Assembly (NCBI GenBank): GCA_964036045.1
Contig: OZ038379.1
Location: 75,039,992-75,103,991 of the forward strand
Length of the DNA: 64,000 bases
Origin: Eutreptiella sp. 'Long Island Sound 2002'
Lineage: Eukaryota; Euglenozoa; Euglenophyceae; Eutreptiales; Eutreptiaceae
Direction of reading: 5' to 3'
The translations under genes were made by a program, and so were the position numbers. Below are positions 9,871 through 21,200 of the stretch, piece by piece; position 1 is the stretch's first letter, and every line of letters starts with the position of its first letter. The notes under the pieces were generated by a model. That model made no database searches. It saw nothing but the letters and a program-made list of their open reading frames with translations, and had not been told where the DNA came from.

Positions 9871-10230
9871 GGGGGGTCGGCGTAAAGGGTCCGGTCCCAG
9901 CGGCCCCCCCGTGCGCGCACCGCCGCCGCCGACGCCGCCTGGGCATCCAACCCCGGGAATGCATGATACCGATGGTGACGCCACCGATTCTCCGAGTGCA
10001 CCACGCCTTGGGGGTCCTGCAGGCCTGTCTCCTGGAAGAGGCCCAGGATGGCACCCTGAGCCTTCAAAAAGCCCGCCCTCACCGCCTCACCGTCGAGCAT
10101 ACCCGGGGCTACTAGTACGCCGTCCCCCCGCATCGAGCCCTGGACGTTCCAGAACACCGCCGCCCGGGTGTCGGAGGCGGGGCCCCTTCACGGCTGTGCC
10201 GCTGGACCAGGGTCCCTCGCTGGATCCGGG
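9871..10230 (-). pseudogene. LINE-A unit I ORF2 start: endonuclease N-terminus
   Basis: Frame 9,789-10,157 opens with VFWNVQGSMRGDGVLV and continues through GAILGLFQETGLQDPQGVVH to WRHHRYHAF. This is the N-terminal signature of APE-type LINE endonucleases (WNV-G near the start, metal-binding Glu in QET). It runs into the poly-G at 9,858-9,870 where the nested insertion begins; the domain resumes at 6,150. A TGA at 10,231 closes the preceding ORF1 frame, so ORF1 and ORF2 abut or overlap closely. Confidence 0.75.
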
Positions 10231-10866
10231 TCATTGGACGGAGGTAGAACACCCGCGCCCGGCGCGGGCGGTTGGTGAGGTGACCCTGCTCCCGCCGATC
10301 ACCATCTGAGGGGGCCGCCGCCGGTTGTGATCCACCAGACATAGCAGCTGATCCCGCGGCTCCACTGCCCGACGCACTTGCCCCCGTGCCTCCGTAGAAG
10401 ACGCTGCTGCAGACCCGCCTGCCCCACTCTGTGCTGCCGACTGCGATGCCCCTTGCCCCCCCGCACGGGCCCTCATGGGCAACGCGAGCGTTCTGGACTT
10501 TGCTTGGGCCGATGCGAAAGGCCCCGCTTGGCCTCCGGGCATAATGCCGGCAAGCATGGCCATCGCCTGGTCCCGTTGAGCTGGGTCGGACCCATGATCC
10601 CACAGCAGGTGGTCCAGAAGGTCCCTGGGGTGGAGGTGGGCGGGCCGGCAGTGCTTGCCGGCTCGCCACGAGCGGCGACCAGCTCCATCAAGCCGGGATC
10701 AGGGACAGACGTTGATCTCCTTCGACCCACGCTGCTCCGTGGCCAGTTGGCCGCCGAAGTGCTGCAGCACGTACCAAATGTTGGTATAGCTGCCGTACTG
10801 GTCTGGGGGGCTCTGCTTGGGAGGCGGCTTCGGCGCTGTCTTCGGAAACGGTTTTGCCACGGTGGC
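10231..10866 (-). pseudogene. LINE-A unit I ORF1, C-terminal portion in shifted frame
   Basis: Downstream of a G-run at 10,869-10,877 the sensible reading moves by one frame. It then gives ATVAKPFPKTAPKPPPKQ, SYTNIWYVLQHFGGQLA and, after a TGA near 10,699, DLLDHLLWDHGSDP and an Ala/Gly/Gln-rich tail ending in TGA at 10,231. The G-run makes an indel, or an assembly error, the simplest explanation for the shift. No known domain is visible. Confidence 0.5.
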
Positions 10867-13800
10867 GAGGGGGGGGGCGGAGGCCGAACCGGTGGCACGC
10901 CGGGCGGCTGCGGTATGTGCAGCATCCTCCCCACGGGAAACTGCTCCTCCACCCAGCGGGGCCAAGCGTCGGCGAACTTCTCCCGGTCGCCCTGGACCTT
11001 CCAGTTGGACGTGGAGAACGCCTGGAGCCACGGCCCCATGTTCTCCGCCATAACCAGGCGGAGGGCATCTCATCCGCTCTGCCTGCGGAAGCGCATCGCG
11101 GCTGAGCCCACCACGGTCCCCTAGAGGTACAGCGCCGTGCCTCCGTCGCCACTCAGGGCACCAAGGTGCAGGGCCTCCAGCTCAGCGGGGCGGACCGTGA
11201 GCGCCGTGCCCTCCCCGCGATAGTACACACGCAGTGCCGAGGAGTGGGGCTCCAGCGCCACAACGACCCGACACCACGCCCACGACCCACTGTGCAGCAG
11301 CGCCAGCAAGGCTGCAGGCCTGTTGCTGGAGGACTGCACCGTTGGTGCCCCGGGGAGGGCCGTCGCCCGACCCGGTAGCGCCCTGCACATGGCAGCCGCA
11401 TGCTCAGCCTGCCACATGTTGCTTGGGGCTACAGGCCAGACGTCCTGCCCCTGGACCTTCGGTGGTCGCGTTACCTCCACCAACACAGCCGGCGCTTGTG
11501 GGAGGTCCCCGGTCGTGCACCTGTGCGCCCTGCGCACGGGGCCCAGTGACCGGAGGCATTCCTTGAACACCCTGTAGCAGGCCGGGCCCCTTGACTGCTG
11601 CCTCCTGCGCCGGCACGCGGTGACGACGACCCATTCCAGCCCCCTTGCTTCCACCCGAACACAGGCCCAATACGCCGCCCCTTCCAACACCACCAGCTTC
11701 CCCATTGCCGCCATGCCCACCGTACGGGTGGGAGGCACGCCCTCCACGTGCAACCACCGCCTGGCATTCTCCTCCCACGGCTGGGGGGCATGCATCTGCT
11801 GCTGTTGCATCGCATCCGTCACGTGCTGCAGGGAGACCGTCATCAGCATGGACGTACCCCCATCCGCCGCGGCCATACTGAGCAAGGCATGCTGCATGCG
11901 CGCCCCGGGCAACCCCACGTGGTGCGGGATGTCCGCCACGTTCAAGGGCGTGCGGGGCGCCGGTAGGGCCTTCTAAACCGCAGCGGGCAACTCCCCCAGC
12001 GACGGTAGACGTGTGATGGGCCCCATGTCCCTGTTGAGGACCACCGCCGCCACCCACCGCCTGTCCAGCGTGGACAGGAGGTTGCCCGGCCTCGGCACCC
12101 CGAGAAGGGTACCGAGGGCGGACATGAGGGCGCCCACGCCACAGTCCTTGTCGTTGCTGGCCGGCTGCTACACCTGCGCCGCCTGGGCCGTCGCGAGCAG
12201 GTGCTGTGCACCCGGCCACTCCGCCCTCTGGCCCCTGGGCGCCATGCGCATCGTCCGGACCGCCATGTCTGAGGTGTGCGTCCATTGGGGCGGGGCCTCT
12301 GCCATCACAGGCTGGTCCAGCGGGTTCACGGTCAACCGCATGTCGGGGGCCAGGGGGTGGTGGGCGGTCCAGTGCCGCATGCCCGGCGTTTCCAACCGGT
12401 CGCGGTACAGGACCTCCGAGCTGCCCAGCTCGACGTACCTCGCAATGAGGAGGGCAGCCGGGGTTTGATCATGCCTCCGGCGCTCCCACCCTTCCCTCGG
12501 GAGCTTCATGGCGTGGGGGGCCAGTCACTGCGCCACATCGGCGACCAGCACGACCGCGTCGTCGCTGAGCTTCACTGTTGGGTCCGCGGCCACCAAGAAG
12601 TGGTGCCTAGGCCCGGGCTTGCTCCCGGCGGCGTACAAGCCTTCCACGGCGCTCCGCATCTCAACAGGCGGGGGAGAGGCGTCTCCGCAGTCCCGTAGCC
12701 AGGGGAGTGCGCCCGGGAGATGCTGTCTTGCTCCCCCTGATCAGATGGTGGCCCTAAGGACCGGCAAGTCGCGCCAGATGGCCGGAGCGACCGGATCGCG
12801 CCAGGACTGAGGCCTTTCGGTCCCCCATTGGAGGACAGCCACCACCACATGCGTGGTCAAGGGCTCCGCCGTGAGCTGCAACGCCACTCCTCCGTCCTTC
12901 TCGATCACTCTGCCCCGCGGGGCAGTGAAGATGTGGCCCCCGGTCCCACGGACGGTTACCCGTCCCAACAAGTCCGCCACGGTTTCCCCGCTGGGATGGG
13001 GGCCGGACTTCTTGGGCGGGCATCGGCTGTTGGCGGCCCATACGCGCCACTCCACTCTGACCATACGCTCATGGCCAGGAGGCCGGAAAGTCCTATGGCA
13101 TGCGTCTGGGAGTTGGCGATGGACGGCGGTCCATACGTCAGCTCCCTCAGCCCGCGTGAATTGGAGCCCCTCCAGGATGTCTCTTTCCACAGGACTGGGG
13201 AGGCGGGCAGTACGAACCTCCAGTCCCTACCCCAGGTGTAGTCCTGGCCCCTCTCGATCCCCCAGCAGCCGGACCACCGTGTCCGCGGCTGCAAGCCGGG
13301 CCGCCACCGTGGGAAGGTGCAGGGAGACAGTCCATGGCTGGGCTGAGACAGGCTGGCGTGGAAGGTCAGGGCAGGCCGCCACAGCACTGCCATCCCTTGC
13401 CTAGTGGAGCGTCCTGTCCCACCATTGCGCCAAGGTACTAGGCGCCGTTGGCAGTGACCAGGACAGGTACGTCACGACGGCCTTAGCCTGCCACTCGTGC
13501 GGGTCCATGCTGGCAGGATGCGTGTGCCAGGTGCACACCCATCCCAGGTTGGCCTCCTGGATGGCGACCATGTCCCTCCAAGGGACCACCGGGAACGGCG
13601 TGAGCAGGGCCGCCATGCCACACGGCAGCGCCACCGCCCACTCGGTCCTGCCCTCGCATGCCACCGCATATCCCACCGCTGGGAGCCCCCCTCCTTGTGC
13701 CCTTTCCACCACTTCACGCATCAGCGTCCCGTGGCTCTGGGCACGGCTCAGGCTGAGGGCCCCCACGCGGGCAATGGCCTGAAGGATCAGGAGCACATCC

Positions 13801-15893
13801 TGGGGTACACCCTGCGGCACTGGCGGCTCGGGGTGGGCGTATCGGCAGACGTCTGCCCGCATGCACCACCCTTTGGCCCAGTGCCTGCAGGTTTCCATCT
13901 CCCGCGTCTTGGGCCCAGCCCTGTCCGCTACTCCCATCTCCTGTGGTCCCACGTCATGCACCTCCTTCACCCACACGATCTCCAGTTCCTCCTCTTCCTC
14001 CATGGCTTCCTGCGCTCTGCCGCTGTCCCTACGCTAGTCCTCCTCTTCCATCGCTTCCGTCGCCGGCGGCGGGCCGGCCGCAGCCATGATCGTCGCCAGG
14101 GCCGCCTCCACATGGGCCTTCACGGCCACCTCCTCAGTCACCTCCGGCGGGCCCTATTACTGCTCCTCCTCCGCGGGCCGCTCCTCCTCTGCTACGTCAG
14201 CCTCATGGCCCGCCGCCTCATCTCCCCCCACCGGGACCGCGTGCGGTTCGGGTCCTCCGTAGCCTCCGCCCGAGTCTAGGCGCATGCCCACCACCACCAG
14301 CAGCCCGGGGTCGCCGCCACAGCTCTCAAGGCGGTAGCTGCTGGAGGTGGGGACAAGGACCGCGCTGTCAGTGGCGAGCAGCAGGCGGTCCGTGCCGTGT
14401 TCCCGGAATACGACCTCCACGCCCTCGGGGTGCATCGCCACCAGGAGCGCATGGGACCCTAGCGCTGGGGGCGTGAGGGGCCGCACGGTGAGCTCGCGGC
14501 GCCATGCGTCAGCCCCAACCCGCCATAGGGCCACGTACAGGCCGCTGTCCCGACGCACATCCTCCAGCCCCGCCTTGTCGAGCAGGCGCCCTACCGAAAG
14601 GCGCACCGGCGGGGGGAGGCCTTCCTACGGCTCAGCAGCCGGGACCTTACCGGGGTGGTAATCCAGGACCGCCGCATCCCCCAGTTGGATGCAGCGGACA
14701 TGGGCATCGTCCGGGGACTCGGCCACCAAGCTCTTCTCCTTGGCGACCTTTCCCAGGTGCTGGTACTCGTAGCGCTCAAGAGCGCCCTCCAGCAACGCCG
14801 CCTTTCGCCTCCCCGTACCCGTGAGCTAGTGCCTGTGGGCACCCTCGGCCGCATGAAACCTGCAGTGCCGCTGCTCACAACTCCCCAAGGTAGGGGGCGG
14901 CACCGCGGTGGGCATGGGCAGCAGCGGCGCGTTCGCCGGGTCCACGTCCATGCCGGCGTAGACGTCGGGCCCGGTGTCATCCTCGTACATGAGGGCCAGC
15001 GGCGCCTCGCCGGGCCCGTACGCCTCTTCATCCCCCACGCTCTCCGCCTCCTGCACTCCCTCCCCTTCTCCCCCAGCCGCAATCACCGCCGGCGGCGTTT
15101 CCGGTCGCGGGGGAAAGGGCGCCAGAGGCCGCTCATCAGCGCCCCCGCCCCTCGCCGCCTCCACCGCGTCCAGCCGTGCGGGCAGGTTGTCGGGCAACCG
15201 GGCACCGCTGGTGCCTGCGTTGAGGTCCATGCTGTACACCAGCCCCGCCGGGCACGGCTCTCCGGGTGCCACCTTGCGCCATTCCCTCCACTCCCACATC
15301 CAGTCCTCCATTCCTTCAACCTCTGCACGCTCCCCGCTTGGCTCTACGGCCCCATTGCCTGCCGCCCTCTCCTCCATCTCCGTCACTCCCCGCTTAGTAC
15401 CGGACCCCTCCGAGCCGGCCTCCTGCGACCGCTCCTCTTTGGCCTCTTCCGCCCTCGGGGTGACATCGGCCAGTGCTTGCGCGATCAGCTCGCCAACGTC
15501 AGCCTCCTTCCCCGCTGCCGCCTGCACGGCCCCCTCGCCTCCCGCGACTTCCCGTCGGTACGTGTCCAGAGCGTGCGCGAGTAGCTCGCTGATGTCTGGT
15601 GGGGGGGCCGCGGCCGCATCCTGCGCCGCAGGTGCCGCCTGCACCTCCGCTGGAAGTCCCCTCATGGGGGGCGCGTCCTGCACCCCGTGCGCTGGGGGCG
15701 GACCAGCCAGTACCGGCACGGGTCCTCCCGGTACCACAAGCGCATGCGGAGCCCCTTGTGGCATGGCCGACTCAGCTCGGGGCTCCGGTGCCGGTGTCGC
15801 CCGCGGAGGTGTACACGCGGCAGCGGGTCCCGCCAAGGGCACCGTCAGGGGTGGCCCAGTCGGCGGCGCCCCCGTCGTCCGAACGGGAGCCAT
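10867..15893 (-). pseudogene. LINE-A unit I giant ORF1 frame with CCCH zinc finger
   Basis: One minus-strand frame stays in register for about 5.0 kb (about 1,676 codons), from an ATG at 15,893 to the G-run near 10,870. It is broken only by 13 stop codons: TAG at 14,826, 14,625, 14,154, 14,034, 13,401, 13,227, 12,168, 11,973 and 11,121; TAA at 14,157; TGA at 12,741, 12,525 and 11,070. The N-terminal third is Ala/Pro- and acid-rich, the middle carries a CCCH finger, and the rest is globular-looking (QPWTVSLHL, GHIFTAPRG, KLVVLEGAAYWACVRVEARG, NMGPWLQAF). By position it is a gag-like ORF1, expected to bind element RNA, but it is far longer than usual LINE ORF1 proteins. I recognise no domain except the finger. 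Confidence 0.7.
13833..13889 (-). other. CCCH-type zinc finger within LINE-A ORF1
   Basis: The encoded CRHWAKGWCMRADVCRYAH fits C-x7-C-x5-C-x3-H exactly, the canonical spacing of RNA-binding CCCH fingers. Units II and IV retain a corrupted derivative (DWCMRADAH / MRAEAH) directly fused to their ORF1 start, so the finger belongs to the family and not just to unit I. Confidence 0.8.
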
Positions 15894-16523
15894 CCCCCCT
15901 GCCGTGTCTTGGGATACTTACCATCACCATACACAACACCATGTGGCACAACAACACCCCCGGCAACAACCACAACATGCGTTCGCTCCGCCGCCACAAC
16001 ATGCGGTGCCGGTCCCCCCAACAGCGCAGGTGGGGGGTCCAACAGCGAGTGCACTCAGTGCGCGGGCGACGCCCGCGCCCCCGTCATCTCCTACACCGGG
16101 GCTGGGAGTGCAGCAGCCGGCGGAGTCGTACGGAGAGGCGCAGCGCGTAATGGATGCGGAATTGTGGCAAAGCAGTCGGGTGTACTTGTTGGGGTGGGAA
16201 ATGATGCTGCATCAGGGGGAACCCCAAAGGGTGGTGGAAGAGGTGATGGTGATGGATTTGGTGCTGGTGATGGGCGCCAAAAGGCGGGAACAGCAGAGGC
16301 ATGAGGCCTGGGGGCGGAGGCATCAGAAATAGGTGCCCTCCCGGTACCGCATACCCGGGCCAACTCGCCGCCGGCCCCATCGGGTCCGCCCGCGCTGCGC
16401 GTCCTCGAGCTGCCCGAGATCATCTTGTAGACGTCGGAGTAGTCGGTTGAGCAAGTGTACCCCGAATGGTTGTTGCACATCTCCGTCGCTTCCGCCTTGG
16501 GTATTGCCTTGGGTATTGTCCAC
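15894..16523 (-). pseudogene. LINE-A unit I ORF1 N-terminus and Pro/His-rich linker
   Basis: ATG at 16,523 starts MDNTQGNTQGGSDGDVQQ, identical in its core to starts at 21,200 (unit II) and recognisable in unit IV near 31.27-31.20 kb, so this is the family's ORF1 start. The frame continues to a leucine/arginine-rich segment and ends at a TGA at 16,323. Beyond it, overlapping frames are rich in Pro and His (QIHHHHLFHH-type) down to 15,894. A GTAAGT at 15,914-15,919 on the minus strand looks like a splice donor, so an intron here is possible but unproven. Confidence 0.55.
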
Positions 16524-16807
16524 TTGTTCCTATTTACTCGCGCCCTACATCAACCTTGGTGCCATCCCCCCCCCCCCTACACACCTAGTGGTCCACTCGA
16601 TCATCACCTTCCGTGCCCCTCTTCAACCTGAGCTCCCCCAATCTCTGCCCGCCCACGAGCCCCACTGGACTCCCTCTTCTGCTCATCATCTACGTTTTGC
16701 CCTGCTTCCACGTCCATGGTGTCGCCCACGTCGGTGCCACTCGGAAGCAAAGCATCGACGGACGTGCCTCCGGGACTCCACTTCCACCCGGTCGCTATTG
16801 TAGCCAG
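16524..16807 (-). other. LINE-A unit I 5' region (shortened)
   Basis: The sequence matches the 5' regions of units II, IV and V (same ctagtggtccactcgatcatcacc and tccacgtccatggtgtcgc landmarks). It lacks the (ACAT)n-containing part present in those units, jumping from a ccacccggtcgct stretch straight to the boundary motif at 16,807. A deletion of about 0.9 kb relative to unit II is implied. Confidence 0.6.
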
Positions 16808-17756
16808 GGTTTCTAGGGAGCTCCAGCTCAGCCTGGCCCTCAGCCTTCATCGCCCCCTTGTCCGCATCCTATAGTCCATCAGTACTTGGTGCCCCCCGGG
16901 GCATCTCTTTTGGACCCCCAAACCGAGATACATCACCTCATATATGCACACAGTAATATTCCATTGCCACTAATAGCCGGCAACAGCACCCACGGTAAAC
17001 CCCCTCGGTACCCTACATATATAAGACTGTGTCCCCCACCTCAATGCAGCACCATGAGCTGACCCGTGGTAATTGTACATACCCTCTTATAATATAACAC
17101 GAGGATCAACAGGGGGGATGCCGGCCACCGCGCAGCATGAGAGGCACAACCCGTGAATATCGTTGGCTGCAATTCGGGCTTGTGGGTGCCGTAGCTTGGT
17201 TATCGACCCTCTGTAGGGATACCCCCCAGAGGTTCGCCCCGGGCTGTGCTAACCACGTTCACCTCATCTGGCCCACATACATTGCCCAGACGCCTACCCT
17301 TGACCCTTACCTGCACTGGTTGGCCAGCTCCCGTGGTTGTGCCATCTCTGCCACAGCAGCGGTTAGGCCGCAGGCTCGGCATCCACCGACGACTTGGCAT
17401 GTTACACCATAGGCCCGTGCCTCAACCCCTAGACCTCTCATATAGGCACGCTGTACAATGGTACATCACGGGCCCGCCCATGCCATGTTCCCCCTGTGTA
17501 GCCCTGCATGCTCGCAATCACCGCGCAGGCTATGCTTGCTGCTACTGCTAGTGTGTCGCCCCACCGCCCACTCGCACCGCCACCGGGGCATACCGCCACA
17601 CCAGCGCGTTTGCCTATTACCCGCTAGTGCCTTTCCCCGTGCTCACAACCGCCATCTCCCCTGCCGCCTTGCTAGTGGCTTCGTGTGAAGAGGTCAAATG
17701 GTTAGGCTATGTACATGCCCGCAAGCATTGGCCGTCTATCTTGTTTGTGCGGCCAG
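16808..17756. repeat. Inter-unit spacer A
   Basis: Non-coding spacer between the 3' end of unit II and the 5' end of unit I, nearly identical to 26,365-27,238 and related to spacers B at 22.3 and 32.4 kb. It starts with the boundary motif. It has TATA-like sequences (tacatatataag near 17,021 on plus; TATTATAAGAGG near 17,097-17,086 on minus), and the latter is oriented toward unit I. A promoter role for the downstream LINE is inference. Confidence 0.6.
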
Positions 17757-18136
17757 AAGATGCCCCAATACTCCCTCTGAGTTGCTTCAGGGGTTAGACG
17801 GACACGCCAGTACCTCCGTGAGTTGTTCCAGGGGTCACAGGACAACCCAGTACTCCCACCCAATCGTTTTTGGGACTTGTGGGCGGCCCCAATACCTCCG
17901 TGAGTTGGTCCTGGGCTCAGGGGACACCCCCGTACTCCCAGAGATTTGCTTCCGGGGCCCATGGGCAGCCCCAATACCTCCCTTGGTTGATCCTAGGGTC
18001 AGGGAACGCCCCAAGAATCCCACAGAATTTTTTCCGGGGACTAGTGGGCGGCCCCTATACCTCCGTGAGTTGGTCGTGAGGTCAAGGGAGACCCCCATAC
18101 CCACGCAGATTTTCTCGTGGGGCCCGTGGGTCCTCT
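17757..18136. repeat. Minisatellite, about 41-bp unit, about nine copies
   Basis: Degenerate tandem units of 40-43 bp alternate between two versions. One has ccccaatacctccgtgagtt, the other cccgtactcccagagatttg, each ending in a caggggac- or gggcccatggg-like block. The same array occurs in all four spacers (also 27,238-27,740, 23,268-23,510 and 33,330-33,570) with different copy numbers. Confidence 0.85.
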
Positions 18137-18850
18137 AGGAACAGCTTGGCCTTCGTCGGGCCCCGTGATGATGCAGCCGTCATTGCCGCAAAGAGGAGCT
18201 TGAGTTATCCCGGGACCACTACTGCCATTAAGGACTCTGTCGACATGCATCCGTGCTCCTTCCAGGACATGAACTCCATGGCCTTGTCCGCGAGTGGCAT
18301 GTCTGCAGTGAACTCCTCGACTTTCGCACAAAATAGCCATGCACCCGCTTCGTCCCTTTCGGACAGTATGCGCCAGTGACCCGTGTCTTCCTTCGGTCCC
18401 CCATAGAATATGCATTGAAGTGCAGGACTCACCGTGCGGGCGATGCTTTGCCGCCACTGATGCATGACTTGCATGGTGGCGAGGCAGCCGTCCCTTGCCC
18501 GCACCAGGTTCCGGTGTGTAGGGCCATGATGCCCCGTTCCTAGAGGCACAACTCTACAAGCACCAGCCAACGGCGTGTGGTCCCTGGAACACGCTGCCAA
18601 CAAGTCCCACACCACCTCTCTCACCTGCTAGAGGGCCCGCATGGAGGGCACATGAGGTTGTAGCACCCCACCTTGAGTAGGCACCAGGAGGGTTGCGTGC
18701 TCGTTGTGTAATATGAGGTGCACTGGCGGGGCCTTTGCGTGGGCTGCAGCGAAATCGGGTTCCTCCAGCGGGACCGCCGCCAGCTGTGAGCTCTCTGCCG
18801 TACCACCCAGTGATGGGGCCCTACAACTGTGCGTGGCAGTTGACACAGCC
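18137..18850 (-). pseudogene. LINE-A unit II ORF2: CCHC finger region
   Basis: Frame 18,205-18,624 contains GHHGPTHRNLVRARDGCLAT and a damaged finger (CIFYGGPKEDTGHWRILS: the second and last Cys are changed to Tyr and Ser), so zinc binding is lost. A TAG at 18,628 sits where unit I has CAG. The 3' end is abruptly joined to the minisatellite at 18,136; everything C-terminal of the finger is deleted. Confidence 0.65.
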
Positions 18851-19880
18851 CCTCCACCAACCAGTTTAGTGCATGCTGATTGATGAGATTGCACGTTCGT
18901 CCTCTGATGCCGCGGTACAGGGCCTCCTGTGCCCTGCGCAGTTGCGCCCCAATGATGGAAGCATCCACGACGTGTACGATGAGGCCTGAAGCAGGTGTAT
19001 GGAGTAGGTAAGCGGCTGCCCCGATGATCTGCGCCTCGGAAACCGTGCCACGGATGGCGACTGTCAACGTGGGGCTGCCGTGGGTCGCCACGGCCACATT
19101 GGTGACCCCATCTTCGTGGGCACAGGCATCAGACGAGGTGACGTTCGCCGCCACTAGCACGCAGCAATACTTGTGGGGCTCCAGCCATGCCATACCCGAA
19201 TGTGGGCTCACCACGACTCTCCCTAGCAACGTTGCATTGGAAGGCGTCAACTCCGGGAAGAGGACGGCTTTCGGCTGATGCACTCCATGTGGCCGTCAGT
19301 GTACGTTGCACCCGCATATGGACTTGATGGCGTCAAGCGCGGTGGTATACTCTGCTGCCCGCACGGTCGTGGATCTATGCGTCTGGCATACAACCACTGT
19401 TCCCTGCTCCACTGCCAGACCTTCGCGCAGCGAGGTGACAGCTACATGCGGGTCATGTGGCATCTTGTCGAACCTGACCACTTGCGGGACTCGGCGCGCA
19501 TCGGCATTAGGGGCAGCGCCTGCGGGCAGCAGTAATACTACGGCCCAATCTGCCCCTGGTTCAACATGGAACGCTAACTTCCCGTGTACAACCCACAGAG
19601 GCGGAGGGTCAAGACCGCCTCCCGCATGTGGTGTAAGAAGGGGGACTTACGCCGGATCATCTTGTTGCCGATGACCATCAAAGACGTCTGTCCACAAGAA
19701 CATCAGGGCGGCCAGGGGGACGAATGGCAGGGACGGCCGTGGACAGTCCGGATTCCAATCGTCTTCACTGTACCCGCCCACCACATATGCATCGCCCGTT
19801 GCGGACCGTCTTGTGCGCTTGGTGGCCTTCCTGTGCCGCACCGGATGAAGTAGACGATGGGTCGGGGGCCTAGGCATCCG
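18851..19880 (-). pseudogene. LINE-A unit II ORF2: RNase H-like domain
   Basis: The frame is in register from 20,159 to about 18,850 apart from a TAA at 19,647 (unit I TCG, unit V TCA) and a TGA at 19,296 (unit I TGG). The RNase H-like core reads VAVATHGSP, SEAQIIGAAAYLL and VHVVDASIIGAQL. The first catalytic Asp has become His, so the copy is dead for two reasons. Confidence 0.6.
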
Positions 19881-20560
19881 GGACCGGAATACCGCTTGCA
19901 GACCCGTTAGCCATACGTGGTCTAGCATAGTGGGCACAACTCCCGCCTTAGGAAGGTGCAGATGGTCTTCATGACATTCCTGTAGGTGTACGGCCCAGTG
20001 TCCAGGCTCATGGCATGGAAGCCGCGCGTGCAAGAGGTGATTTGCCGGATTCGTCAAGAACCTCACCGCCGCTTCCGTGCGGGGTCCAAACAGCACACAG
20101 ACGTCTCTACCCTTGAAGGTGTAGGACCGGGTCGCGCATTGCCGTCCGACCCATTGCACCTACGAAAGATGGGCGTGCACGCACAAGTACACCAACGACG
20201 GCATGAGGGGACGGACTCCAAGCGCTGCCAACGCTCTGAGCACTCGGTTGACCCACGTGTCTCCTACATGCAATGCGAACACCGCGGACGGAACCATGAA
20301 CTGCCCGCACACCCCAAACCGCGTGTGCACGTTGTCAAGCAGGGCTCGCAATTCACCTTTGATCACACCCGAGCGATGATGCGTGAGCTCAGCCAAAGTC
20401 ACCACCAGGGAGTCATGGCAGAGGACCCGAATATCCGCCAACTTAAGCCCTTGACAACACCGGACCACCACATTGGTCGGCTCTTTGGGCAGGGCTGGGG
20501 AAGAAATACACCCTCGCAAACCACCTAAGGCACTAATGCATGCCTCCATCGGCACCCACA
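19881..20560 (-). pseudogene. LINE-A unit II ORF2: RT-downstream connector
   Basis: Contains LPKEPTNVVVRCCQGLKLAD, LAELTHH, GVCGQFMVPS and, downstream, YTFKGRDVCVLFGPRTEAA and CHEPGHWAVHL, all homologous to unit I 3,560-2,960. This block is repeated almost unchanged at 30,610-29,941 in unit IV. The RT catalytic core that should precede it is absent. Confidence 0.65.
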
Positions 20561-21200
20561 ACATAGCATGCTCTTGTGGCAACACCAAATGGGTTGGAAG
20601 GGAAGAGGATGCGCTCCCCGCAAATTTTGGCTCTTTTAGCAGAACGGCTGACAATTGAGAGCTCTGGCGTGCCACAAATTTATGTGGCCCACCAACCTTT
20701 AGTCGCAGGCGCCGCAACCCCTCTACAGCCCTATTCAAAGGTTGCGGACTCACAAACAGACGGGCCCTTTGATGCCACACTACAAGGTCACTTGCGCCCT
20801 ACGAAGGTGCGCAAACCACCAACCCAGAGGAGCTCAGAGCACGTGCATTACTGCCCTCATGATCTCCCCGTTCAGCACTGTGCCATGATTGACGCCCGTC
20901 CCATTTGGGTTGTCGTGGACCGCAACAGCCAACTTGGGAACACCCTCCACTAGCGGCGATGCACCTGACGACGTGACACAGGAGCCAGCCAGCAGTAAGT
21001 GTGGGGCTCCATCCACGCAACATTGGATTAGGGCTGGTCACGATCAGCCCCAATGCCGCCGTTGCAACGGACAAATTGGGGAAGAAGTGCGCCACCGGCT
21101 TGTGTAAAGCATGAGCATCCGCTCGCATGCACCAATCCCTCGCCCGTTGTTGCACATCTTCGTCGCTTCTGCCTTGGGTATTGCCTTGCGTATTGTCCAC
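20561..21200 (-). pseudogene. LINE-A unit II chimeric ORF1 start / RNase H-like segment
   Basis: The ORF1 start MDNTQGNTQGRSDEDVQQ is fused directly to the tail of the CCCH finger and then to a diverged version of the region around the RNase H-like domain (VAVHDNPNGTG, NGEIMRAVMHVL, later PTHLVLPQEHAMLWVP). About 6 kb of ORF1 and the first two thirds of ORF2 are missing between the two parts. Unit IV has the same fusion, so it predates the array duplication. Confidence 0.6.

Larger units (their letters stand above)
1..16807 (-). mobile_element. LINE-A unit I (APE-type non-LTR retrotransposon), 3' end outside window
   Basis: The largest unit of the array, read on the minus strand from a boundary motif near 16,807 to beyond base 1. 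Order 5' to 3': short 5' region, ORF1 start at 16,523, giant ORF1 frame (15,893-10,867), ORF2 with endonuclease N-terminus (10,157-9,871), a nested insertion (9,870-6,157), then the rest of the endonuclease, RT, connector, RNase H-like domain, CCHC zinc finger and C-terminus. The RT and APE motifs establish a non-LTR retroelement. Without the insert the element is at least 13 kb, long for a LINE. It is inactive: multiple stops, several frameshifts and the nested insertion. Confidence 0.85.

Noticed and set aside
14974-16332. 452-codon plus-strand frame, Ala/Ser/Pro-rich
   Set aside because: Low complexity and exactly opposite the minus-strand ORF1 frame that shares its N-terminus with other units; treated as an antisense shadow.
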